Below are positions 24,553 through 31,747 of a stretch of DNA of 32,747 nucleotides, in pieces (the first letter of the stretch is position 1; each line of letters starts with the position of its first letter). The notes beneath the pieces were generated by a model, which saw only the letters and a program-made list of their open reading frames with translations, had not been told where the DNA came from and did no database searches. The stretch spans positions 1 to 32,747 of the forward strand of contig NZ_JABZXW010000020.1 of the NCBI RefSeq assembly GCF_015265375.1, written 5' to 3'. Source of the DNA: Rothia sp. (in: high G+C Gram-positive bacteria). GTDB lineage: Bacteria; Actinomycetota; Actinomycetes; Actinomycetales; Micrococcaceae. Both the position numbers and the translations under genes were made by a program.

Positions 24553-26589
24553 ATGTCTTCATTCTTCACACCACGAGGCGCCCCGCGCCACTCCGATACC
24601 CCGCACCACCCAGCGAGCGCCTGTGTGCTCAGCCTGTCGTTGCTGCTGGGTTTGAGCCCGCTTGCCGGTATCACCCCGGCGGCGCTGGCAGCACCGGCGC
24701 AGGCCACCCCCGCCTCTCCCGCCGCTGCTCAAGAGGATGCTGACGAACCCACGTCTTCGCTTCCGGAGGCAGATGATTCTCGCTATCCGGAAGTGGATGA
24801 TTCTCGCCATCCTGAAATGGAAGGGTTTAAAGTCTCTCCCGAGACTCTCAACATTTCTCGAGGCGGCACCGTAACCCTGACGACGCCTCCGCTCAGTGCT
24901 GAATTCCGTCAGAATTACGAATTCTACGAATTTTCTCTGGTTGATCGCGGTTCTTCGTACTTCAAAGGCGCGTATGCCCGCATTGACGGATATGCCTACT
25001 TTGGCTACCTCTTTGACCGTGACCCCAACCCGAAACAGATGGTAGAAAACCCAGACGGGAGCTACACCTTCTTCCTCAATATTGGGCCGTACATTATTGA
25101 GGCTAAAGAAGGCACTCTTTTCGACGTCATTTTGACGTACCACAAGAAGGGCCACCGGGAGGATTTTTGGCCGTCCGAATTCCGTTTTGTGGCGCGTGCA
25201 CCTATTAATGTTGTGCAGGACCCTAAGCCTACTGAGACGACGTACATTTTCAGTGTGCCCGCGATTGATGACCCGTGGAAGGATACGACTCTGACGATTG
25301 AGGGGTTCCATATCCTTACGAGCGGTAGTCGAGAGGGCAAGGATGGCCCCGCGCTTCTGGCTTTTTATGAAGTCGACCCGAAGACCGGAAAGATTGTAGG
25401 CGAACCAGAATTCACCACTCGGATTCCGTACCCGGCTTCCCGTAGTGGAGAGCGCGTTTATTTCCTGAATTGGCATTTTAAGACGTCTATTACGATTCCT
25501 GGGGGAACGCTTAAGCCGGGTAAGGTCTATAAGATTGGTTTCTACGGTAAAGACCGTCCGGAGGATGAGAATTACCCCGGTGAGTTGCTGAATGATGTTG
25601 CAGATTTCATTCCGGTACGTTCACTGAATAAGGAATCGGCGAGCCCTGAGATGTTTCTGAAGGCTACGACGGTGAGCCCCTATGATGAGGAAAATATCCT
25701 TCAGGTACGTGCCGTCGGCTTGAAGAAGCAGCCTGGGGTCTCTTACCGTTTCTCGATGCAGCATGTTGATGAGCAGGGACATCTGGCCGGTCAGAAAACG
25801 CTGGTGCAGGAGATTGCTGCTGAGAGCATCCATGACGGCACGATGGATGAGAAGCTGACCATCCCCGGTGCGCCGCTGAATTATGACGGCTCGTACAGGC
25901 TCTTCTTGGAAAAGGTGACTGCCGGCAAGGACGGTACGGTTGAGTCGGTTGAGCAGCTTACTTCGAAGGATCTACAGCTGCAGTTTACGAAGAATAAGGA
26001 AGTCAACGCCGCCTGGGCCTGGTTTAAGCGCCGTCAGGTTCTTCCTGAGTTTTCTGATTCAGGTAGGAACAGCTATATGACGCGCCGCGATGTGACGGTG
26101 GCGCTGTACCGTCTTGCGGGTTCGCCGAAGGTGGAGCTTCCGGCGACGAGTCCTTATGGAGATATCGCTCCGGATGACCCGGACTACGCCGCGTATATTT
26201 GGGCTCGTCAGAAGGGCATTACGTTCGGTTGGGCGGATGGGAATTTCCACCCGGAGATGAACATGCACAATTATTCGACGGCGGCGTTCCTGTACAGGTA
26301 TCAGCGTTCGCGCGGTATGGTGTCTCCCGGCTTGCCGACTGCCGCACCGCAGTCTCGTAACGGTAGCCTGCCGGGGTCGGATGAATCTGAGGTGAGCGCT
26401 AACCCATGGGTTCTGGATTTGGAGGAGGGTAGCGCTTTTTGGCGTGAATCTCGGTGGGCTGTTCAGCAACGCATTTGGGGCTACACCGGGGATTGGGAAC
26501 ACGAACGCTTTTTCATGGAGACAACGTCCGTCTATGACTTGGCGTTGATGCTCTACCGCATGGAGCACGGCGGCAGCCGCCTCAAGTAG
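24553..26589 (+). CDS. SLH-4: SLH protein with a single three-module unit
   Basis: Surface protein, 678 aa. It starts at the second ATG (24553), as in SLH-3, with almost the same signal peptide (SLSLLLGLSPLAGITPAALA). A short linker contains a tandem octapeptide, DDSRYPEV then DDSRHPEM (24772-24819). Only modules of the M1', M2', M3' type follow (about 92-222, 230-358, 364-478), so relative to SLH-3 the first triplet is missing. The SLH region (about 483-678) has MTRRDVTVALYRLAGSPKVE, SPYGDIAPDDPDYAAYIWAR and a last repeat GSAFWRESRWAVQQRIWGY ending HGGSRLK. That last part is nearly identical in DNA to SLH-5. It is probably a deletion derivative of an SLH-3-like gene, later patched by recombination. 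Confidence 0.82.
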   Translation: MSSFFTPRGAPRHSDTPHHPASACVLSLSLLLGLSPLAGITPAALAAPAQATPASPAAAQEDADEPTSSLPEADDSRYPEVDDSRHPEMEGFKVSPETLNISRGGTVTLTTPPLSAEFRQNYEFYEFSLVDRGSSYFKGAYARIDGYAYFGYLFDRDPNPKQMVENPDGSYTFFLNIGPYIIEAKEGTLFDVILTYHKKGHREDFWPSEFRFVARAPINVVQDPKPTETTYIFSVPAIDDPWKDTTLTIEGFHILTSGSREGKDGPALLAFYEVDPKTGKIVGEPEFTTRIPYPASRSGERVYFLNWHFKTSITIPGGTLKPGKVYKIGFYGKDRPEDENYPGELLNDVADFIPVRSLNKESASPEMFLKATTVSPYDEENILQVRAVGLKKQPGVSYRFSMQHVDEQGHLAGQKTLVQEIAAESIHDGTMDEKLTIPGAPLNYDGSYRLFLEKVTAGKDGTVESVEQLTSKDLQLQFTKNKEVNAAWAWFKRRQVLPEFSDSGRNSYMTRRDVTVALYRLAGSPKVELPATSPYGDIAPDDPDYAAYIWARQKGITFGWADGNFHPEMNMHNYSTAAFLYRYQRSRGMVSPGLPTAAPQSRNGSLPGSDESEVSANPWVLDLEEGSAFWRESRWAVQQRIWGYTGDWEHERFFMETTSVYDLALMLYRMEHGGSRLK

Positions 26590-26679
26590 TCGTCTCAAGC
26601 AGTTGCCGTGAAGTAGCTATTCGAGAGTCGCCTCCCGTGGCAACGCGGCATGTTGTTGTGTTGCTTTACAATCGGTGAT

Positions 26680-26726
26680 GGCGGGCTGAAATTTTCGGGC
26701 TGATTCGCCCGGTTTTTCAGCCCGCC
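26680..26726 (+). terminator. Nested hairpin terminator after SLH-4
   Basis: An outer perfect 12-bp stem GGCGGGCTGAAA/TTTCAGCCCGCC (26680-26691, 26715-26726) encloses an inner CGGGC/GCCCG stem followed by TTTTT. Together they make a cruciform-like element. Confidence 0.7.
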
Positions 26727-26836
26727 AGCACTTTCGCTCAGGCGCCTGGTGCACCCCTTTTTCTACTCAACTTTTCGTTCATTTTCACCGTTCTTTTCTC
26801 CCCTTCCACTCAACGTTTTCCCTCACTCACTTCAAT

Positions 26837-26920
26837 CACCGTACAGAATGCCACTGTGCAGAAAACCACCCTGCAAAAACCACCGTGTAAAGCCGCGGTA
26901 TAGAAAGCACAGTGCAGAAC
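26837..26920 (+). repeat. Six degenerate 13-16 bp repeats before SLH-5
   Basis: About six copies of a CACyGTryAGAAA-like unit begin near 26837, 26852, 26867, 26881, 26894 and 26908. SLH-3, SLH-4 and SLH-6 have one copy at the matching place. Several copies contain -10-like boxes (TACAGA at 26842, TATAGA at 26899). Confidence 0.6.
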
Positions 26921-26936
26921 ATTAGATGGGATAACC

Positions 26937-29048
26937 GTGTCTTCTTTCTTCCAACCAACCACAACTCAGGGCGCTAAGACGCCTGCCCAGAAAAACCGCC
27001 TTCAAAATACCCGGGGCAAAAAGGCGATCAGCCTCTCCCTGCTGTTGGGTATGACACCGCTTGCGGGTATTACCCCGGCGGCGCTGGCGGCACCGTACCA
27101 GCCTGCACAGGTGGAGTCTGCTCAATCGGATCCGGCGAGCCCCGCCTCCCCTGCCGCATCGTTGCAGGCAACCCCCGTAGCTGCTGCCCCCGCCGCCGCT
27201 GAGGCTGGTGCCGCAGCCACTGGCGTGAGCGATACTGACAAGATTGATTTGAAGGTCACCACCGGCACTCTCAATATTTCTCAGGGTGGCACGGTGTCCG
27301 TGACGACTTCCCCGTTGAGCGCCGAGTTCCGTAAGAAGTACAAGCTCTTCCAGTTCGGCCTCGTGAACCGTGGTACCGATTACGGATGGTCCCGTACCGG
27401 TGAGGCAACTCAAAATCCCCTGTACCGCGGCAAGGTCGATCATCTTCGAGAAGACGGTATCGTCCACGACAACCCGGACGGAAGCCTCACCTTCACCTTC
27501 GAGGTCAAGAAGCAGACCATCCGGGCGACCCCTTCGCCTGCCCTTGACGTGGTGTTGACCTACTATCCGGCGGGCGAACCTGAGCCGAGCGCTGAAGAGT
27601 ATGAGGACCCCCGCCTTACTGCCCGCACTCCGCTCAGCTTGACTCAGGACCCTGAGCCGGATCAGACTACTTACGTGTACAGCATGCCGGCGATTGATAA
27701 CCCTTGGGCTGATACGCAGCTGAAGATTGAGGGCTACCATATTCTCTCTAAGCAGCTTCTTGAGCCGGGGAGCGCCCCGGCGTCTCTGATGCTGTATGAG
27801 GTTGACCCTGCCACGGGTTTGATGGTGGGCAAGCCTGTTTTCACGCATGCGGTTCGTTATACGGATTGTGGTGAATACTATTGCTGGAGCTTCCTGAATA
27901 ACTATTTCTCTGCGGATGTGACAATTCCTGCGGGCACTCTACAGCCGGGTAAGTCGTACATGATTGGCGTCTACAGTGGCCTCTTCCCGAATCCGGATGA
28001 GGAGAAGGTACCCGGTAGCCTCCTGACGGATGTTGCCCCGTTTATTCCGGTGCGCTCGCCCAACCGGAACACCGAGGTGAAGGATGCCGCCCCGGTTCTG
28101 CGCGTCGAGCCGCAGCAGAGGGACCAATATTATTCTGACTCACCGCAGGTGAGCCCCTATTGGGAGAAGAATACGTTGCAGGTGCGTGCCGTGAATCTGC
28201 CGAAGCTCACCGAGGGCCATTACCGCTTCTCGCTGCAGGCTACGGATGCTTCTGGCAATCTGACCGGTCAGAAGGCGCTGGAGCAGGATATTGCGGCTGA
28301 CCGCATCCAGAGCGGTTACACGGAGGCGACGCTCACTGTTCCTGGTGAGGCGCTGAATTATCAGGGCGGTTACAAGCTGGTGGTGGAGAAGGTTCTTCCC
28401 GGTCAGGGTGGTGCCGCGGATTCTGTGCAGCAGGTTGTTTCTACCGACCTTGGTTTGGTGGTGAACGCGTTTGAGGAGAGTGAGGCTGCGAAGAGGTGGT
28501 ACAAGGCTCAGCAGCTTCCCAAGTCAGAGCTCTATTATTCTGAGAATATGACGCGCCGTGATCTGACGGTGGCTCTTTATATGTTGGCGGGTTCGCCGAA
28601 GGTTGAGCTTCCGGAGGCCAGCCCGTATCCGGATGTTCAGCCCAGCGACCCGGACTATGCCGCGATTGTGTGGGCTCGTCAGCAGAGCATTACGTTCGGT
28701 TGGGCGGATAGCAAGTTCCACCCGGATGCGCAGCTTTCTCCTCGCTCTGTTGTTGCGTTCTTGTATAGGTATCAGCGTTCGCGCGGTAAGGTGTCGCCCG
28801 TCTTACCGACTGCCGCACCCCAGCCTCATAACGGTAGCTTGCCGGGGTCGAGGGATTCTGAGAATTGGGCTGCGGACGTAAGAGAAGGTAGCGCTTTTTG
28901 GCGTGAATCTCGGTGGGCTGTGCAGCAGCACATTTGGGGTTACGCCGAGGATTGGCTAAACGAGGACTTTACTTGGGAGCATACGACCACCAATGACCTG
29001 GCGGTCTTGCTGTACCGCATGGAGCACGGCGGCAGCCGTCTCACATAG
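26937..29048 (+). CDS. SLH-5: SLH protein with a single three-module unit
   Basis: Surface protein, 703 aa. The GTG at 26937 is the start: it aligns with the MSSFF start of the paralogues and has the same GATGGGATAA context. The signal peptide (about 1-49, ISLSLLLGMTPLAGITPAALA) is followed by an Ala/Pro/Ser-rich linker to about 100. Modules of M1', M2', M3' type lie at about 103-236, 244-375 and 386-510; the last has an insertion around RDQYYSDS. The SLH region (511-703) has MTRRDLTVALYMLAGSPKVE, SPYPDVQPSDPDYAAIVWAR and a degenerate third repeat ending HGGSRLT. A 73-base stretch of M1' differs from SLH-2 at one base only, and the end matches SLH-4, so the gene is a mosaic. Confidence 0.82.
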   Translation: MSSFFQPTTTQGAKTPAQKNRLQNTRGKKAISLSLLLGMTPLAGITPAALAAPYQPAQVESAQSDPASPASPAASLQATPVAAAPAAAEAGAAATGVSDTDKIDLKVTTGTLNISQGGTVSVTTSPLSAEFRKKYKLFQFGLVNRGTDYGWSRTGEATQNPLYRGKVDHLREDGIVHDNPDGSLTFTFEVKKQTIRATPSPALDVVLTYYPAGEPEPSAEEYEDPRLTARTPLSLTQDPEPDQTTYVYSMPAIDNPWADTQLKIEGYHILSKQLLEPGSAPASLMLYEVDPATGLMVGKPVFTHAVRYTDCGEYYCWSFLNNYFSADVTIPAGTLQPGKSYMIGVYSGLFPNPDEEKVPGSLLTDVAPFIPVRSPNRNTEVKDAAPVLRVEPQQRDQYYSDSPQVSPYWEKNTLQVRAVNLPKLTEGHYRFSLQATDASGNLTGQKALEQDIAADRIQSGYTEATLTVPGEALNYQGGYKLVVEKVLPGQGGAADSVQQVVSTDLGLVVNAFEESEAAKRWYKAQQLPKSELYYSENMTRRDLTVALYMLAGSPKVELPEASPYPDVQPSDPDYAAIVWARQQSITFGWADSKFHPDAQLSPRSVVAFLYRYQRSRGKVSPVLPTAAPQPHNGSLPGSRDSENWAADVREGSAFWRESRWAVQQHIWGYAEDWLNEDFTWEHTTTNDLAVLLYRMEHGGSRLT

Positions 29049-29155
29049 TGTCCCGTTCTCGGTGTTAACTATTTTGGGTAGCTTTCGTCAAATAGGCGAC
29101 TTTATGGCTCTGTTTATGTGCCACTTTTATTGTGGGTGACTTTTATGTTGCCTTG

Positions 29156-29229
29156 CCCACCGCATTGTGAATATTCTCAACCTGCAGAGGTTGCATAGGT
29201 GCGAATTTTTCGAATGCGGTGGGTTTTTT
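29156..29229 (+). terminator. Nested hairpin terminator after SLH-5
   Basis: An outer perfect 11-bp stem CCCACCGCATT/AATGCGGTGGG (29156-29166, 29213-29223) is followed by TTTTTT. Inside is a small CAACCT/AGGTTG hairpin (29179-29194). Confidence 0.85.
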
Positions 29230-29442
29230 GCGCTTTCTTTTTTGTACAGTGACCAGCGTTTGTTCTTATCAGCACAATATTTAGGCATATTTTCCACGTC
29301 ATGCACATACTTTTTAAAGCTATACTTCACCTTAAGACATGCGATAAAACACACAGACATTTTTCGCGCTGATGACCTTTCAGGTTCCAGCACGTCTTAA
29401 CTATTTGCTACGGTGTTTATGCGCACCACACTCGATGCGTGA

Positions 29443-29453
29443 CACCGATAAAA
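29443..29453 (+). promoter_or_regulatory. Array motif and -10-like box before SLH-6
   Basis: CACCGATAAAA, 26 bases before the SLH-6 start, matches the motif before SLH-3 and SLH-4. Confidence 0.4.
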
Positions 29454-29468
29454 ACTGATTGGATTACA

Positions 29469-31304
29469 ATGTCCTCACTTCCCAACCACATGCGCTTTGC
29501 GCTACCCAAAAACATGGCTAAGAGCGGCTGTGCCATCACCCTGGCTGGCGCAATGCTCTTACCCCTCTCCCCCGCGTTTGCGGCGCCTACTGCTACTCCG
29601 GTAGCGGCTCAGGCTGTTGCGCAGGGCGAGGTTCAGGGTGCGCAGCGTCTGCAGGTTACCTCCGGCACTTTTGACATTCTCAAGGGCGGCAACGTGACCG
29701 TTAGCGGCTCCGGTTTCTCTAAGGACTTCGTCAAGGGCAAGTCGTTCCGCCTGTACGTTGTTCCGAAGGGTGAAAGCGTTGCTTTCCCGCCGCACCACCC
29801 GCGTAATTACCCCTTCTACGTTCAGGATGTTCCCGCCTCCGCTTTTGCGGCTGACGGCACCGTGAACCTGACCGCTTCTATCGGCGCTAACTATCTGGAG
29901 GCCAATGGCTCGTCCTTCGATGTTGTGCTCGGTTACCGTGATGACGCTGAAGACGGCTGGATTCCCGCTGGCGAGGTTCGTACTGAGCTGAAGGTTGCGG
30001 ACGTTCCCACCGTTGATTCCCCGGCCCTGTCGTACGACGCTTCGTCGGTGAATGCTTCTGAGAACACTAAGGTCACAGTGAACGGTGCCGGTTTCCAGAA
30101 CATTTCGTACAACGGTAGCGAGTCGCTGATTGTTGCGGTTCGTGCGGTTGATCCGGCGACCGGTAAGGCGACCGGCCCCGCGCTGGCTCAGTCGGAGGCT
30201 AAGTTCACCTCCTACTCTGCTTTCTTTGGCCAGTACATGGGTTACACCAACGGCCGTTTCTCGACCGTTCTGGACATCCCGGCAGGCACCCTGAAGTCCG
30301 GCAGCTCCTACGTTGTGCAGACTTTCGAGTTCAACGTCCCGGAAGATAACGATGAGGCGAACAACCAGGCGCTGAGCACTCAGGCGTTTGTTCCGGTGAA
30401 CGGCGAGAACGCTAAGACTGCTTCGCCTTCGGTGTCCCTGAGCACTGACAAGGTTGATCTGAGCTCTTCGACCACTATCCGTGTGAAGGGTAAGGATTTC
30501 AAGGTTCCGGCTGGCGCTACCGTGAACGTACTGTTCTCTGAGGCTGAGGCTGACGGCAACCCGACCGGTGAGGCTCTGGATAGCATCACTCTGAACGCTG
30601 ACCGCGTGGCAACCGGCGCGTTTGAGACCACCGTTAATGTTGACGGCACCAAGCTGGATGAGGATAGCCGCTACGCTATTTTCGTAACCATTAACTACGC
30701 CGATGGTCAGCGCGAGCGCATCGCCGCCGATTACCTGACTTTGACCGGTGAGTCTGCGAACAAGAAGGCTCGTGAGCGTTTCGCTGATGTTCCGGCTGCT
30801 CACGCGAACCACAAGGCTGTTCTGTGGGCTGCTGATCAGAAGCTGATTGATTCTCGCGAGAAGGATTGGTTCGGCGTTAATGATGACGCGACCCGCGGCG
30901 ACCTGACCGTTGCACTATACCGTTTGGCTGGTTCCCCGAAGGTTGATCTGCCGGCGACTAGCCCGTACGCGGATGTGAAGACTGATGACCCGAACTACGC
31001 CGCCTACATTTGGGCTCGTCAGAAGGGCATTACTTTCGGCTGGTCTGACGGTAAGTTCCACGCAAATGCGTCCGTGTCTAACGCTACTGTTGCGGCGTTC
31101 CTGTACCGTTTCGACGGTAAGAAGCCGGTTGCAGTGACTGAGGCACCGTACACCGATGTGAAGGTTGGTTCTGCGTTCTACCGCGAGATTACCTGGGCTA
31201 AGCAGCAGAAGCTGCAGGTTTTCCCGGGTTCTGAGTACCACCCGTCTGCGCTGGTGAGCCGTGGTGAGCTGGCTGGTTTCTTGATGAACTACAAGGTTCG
31301 CTAG
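29469..31304 (+). CDS. SLH-6: SLH protein with one M1-M2-M3 unit and three canonical SLH repeats
   Basis: Surface protein, 611 aa. The ATG at 29469 (MSSLPNHMRF) is chosen by alignment with the paralogues; an in-frame ATG at 29439 is less likely. The Sec signal ends near PAFA/AP (residue 38). Modules lie at about 60-179 (LQVTSGTFDILKGGNVTVSG, the M1 type), 181-311 and 319-429. The three SLH repeats are the most canonical of the array: RFADVPAAHANHKAVLWA with ATRGDLTVALYRLAGSP (436-495), PYADVKTDDPNYAAYIWAR (498-555) and PYTDVKVGSAFYREITWAK with VSRGELAGFL (559-611). It may be nearest the ancestral form. Codons are markedly uniform (GCT, GGT, GTT, AAG), which suggests high expression. It ends at a strong terminator. 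Confidence 0.85.
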   Translation: MSSLPNHMRFALPKNMAKSGCAITLAGAMLLPLSPAFAAPTATPVAAQAVAQGEVQGAQRLQVTSGTFDILKGGNVTVSGSGFSKDFVKGKSFRLYVVPKGESVAFPPHHPRNYPFYVQDVPASAFAADGTVNLTASIGANYLEANGSSFDVVLGYRDDAEDGWIPAGEVRTELKVADVPTVDSPALSYDASSVNASENTKVTVNGAGFQNISYNGSESLIVAVRAVDPATGKATGPALAQSEAKFTSYSAFFGQYMGYTNGRFSTVLDIPAGTLKSGSSYVVQTFEFNVPEDNDEANNQALSTQAFVPVNGENAKTASPSVSLSTDKVDLSSSTTIRVKGKDFKVPAGATVNVLFSEAEADGNPTGEALDSITLNADRVATGAFETTVNVDGTKLDEDSRYAIFVTINYADGQRERIAADYLTLTGESANKKARERFADVPAAHANHKAVLWAADQKLIDSREKDWFGVNDDATRGDLTVALYRLAGSPKVDLPATSPYADVKTDDPNYAAYIWARQKGITFGWSDGKFHANASVSNATVAAFLYRFDGKKPVAVTEAPYTDVKVGSAFYREITWAKQQKLQVFPGSEYHPSALVSRGELAGFLMNYKVR

Positions 31305-31349
31305 GGTCCTGCTGGTTCGTTGGGATTAGCGTCTAACCCGCAATGATTG

Positions 31350-31402
31350 AGCCGGGCTGGCGGTGATGAAACGTTGGTTTCGTCCCGCCGGCCCGGCTTT
31401 TC
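31350..31402 (+). terminator. Long hairpin terminator after SLH-6
   Basis: AGCCGGGCTGGCGG pairs with CCGCCGGCCCGGCT (one G-U). An inner GATGAAAC/GTTTCGTC stem continues the helix. TTTTC follows. Confidence 0.88.
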
Positions 31403-31520
31403 TGTGTCTCCAGCAGGGCTGCCAGCAGGGTATCTGTAGAGGGTATGAGCGGGACTGTTGCCCGGTGCTTTTCCGCGGTTTTTCGGGGTATTTTTGCCGG
31501 TTAACACGCTAATGTGGGCT

Positions 31521-31552
31521 GTACCGCATGTGGGCCGCGCCTCATGCGGTAC
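31521..31552. promoter_or_regulatory. Perfect 10-bp inverted repeat before SLH-7
   Basis: GTACCGCATG (31521-31530) and CATGCGGTAC (31543-31552) with a 12-base centre. No T-run follows, so an operator is more likely than a terminator. It is about 50 bases upstream of the candidate promoter. Confidence 0.4.
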
Positions 31553-31598
31553 CCGCTATTGGTGGATTTTCGGGGTGCCCCACTCCCCTTTTTCACAA

Positions 31599-31627
31599 TT
31601 GTTCGATGGAGTGTAAATTAATATTTT
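31599..31627 (+). promoter_or_regulatory. Candidate promoter of SLH-7
   Basis: TTGTTC and TATTTT with a 17-base spacer, about 120 bases before the start. Both boxes are weak matches. Confidence 0.3.
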
Positions 31628-31747
31628 TCAAGCTGTGGTTTATGCTTAGGACTGTTGCGCCCCCTTGATGCGCGCCCGTTTCCGGTTGGGCGTCTGTTGT
31701 GCGAGGGAGCCTATCACACACCGATACATCAACCACATTGAGGATTC

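Larger units (their letters stand above)
26590..26936. other. Intergenic region upstream of SLH-5
   Basis: 347 bases without a gene: spacer, the nested hairpin at 26680-26726, a purine-poor stretch of about 110 bases (26740-26840) and the repeat cluster at 26837-26920, ending at the SLH-5 ribosome site. Confidence 0.55.
29049..29468. other. AT-rich intergenic region upstream of SLH-6
   Basis: 420 bases without a gene: the terminator at 29156-29229, then about 230 AT-rich bases. These contain a TATACT -10-like box near 29321, a 7-bp inverted repeat TTAAGAC/GTCTTAA (29332-29338, 29394-29400), and the array motif CACCGATAAAA 26 bases before the start. Unlike the gaps before SLH-3 to SLH-5 it is not purine-poor. 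Confidence 0.5.
31305..31747. other. Intergenic region upstream of SLH-7
   Basis: 443 bases without a gene: the SLH-6 terminator (31350-31402), a 10-bp inverted repeat (31521-31552) and a possible promoter TTGTTC, 17 bases, TATTTT (31599-31627). The rest is unremarkable. Confidence 0.5.

Noticed and set aside
24363..24743. Frame overlapping the SLH-4 leader, similar to one at 20775-21329 before SLH-3
   Set aside because: The similarity between the two (WDNDVFILHTTRRP) only reflects identical DNA of the leader and signal region read out of frame.
29167..29400. Plus-strand frame (77 codons) in the SLH-6 upstream gap
   Set aside because: It begins inside the SLH-5 terminator, covers AT-rich DNA and has no ribosome site.
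29559..30812. Minus-strand frame (417 codons) opposite SLH-6
   Set aside because: Antisense shadow; no homology-like features.
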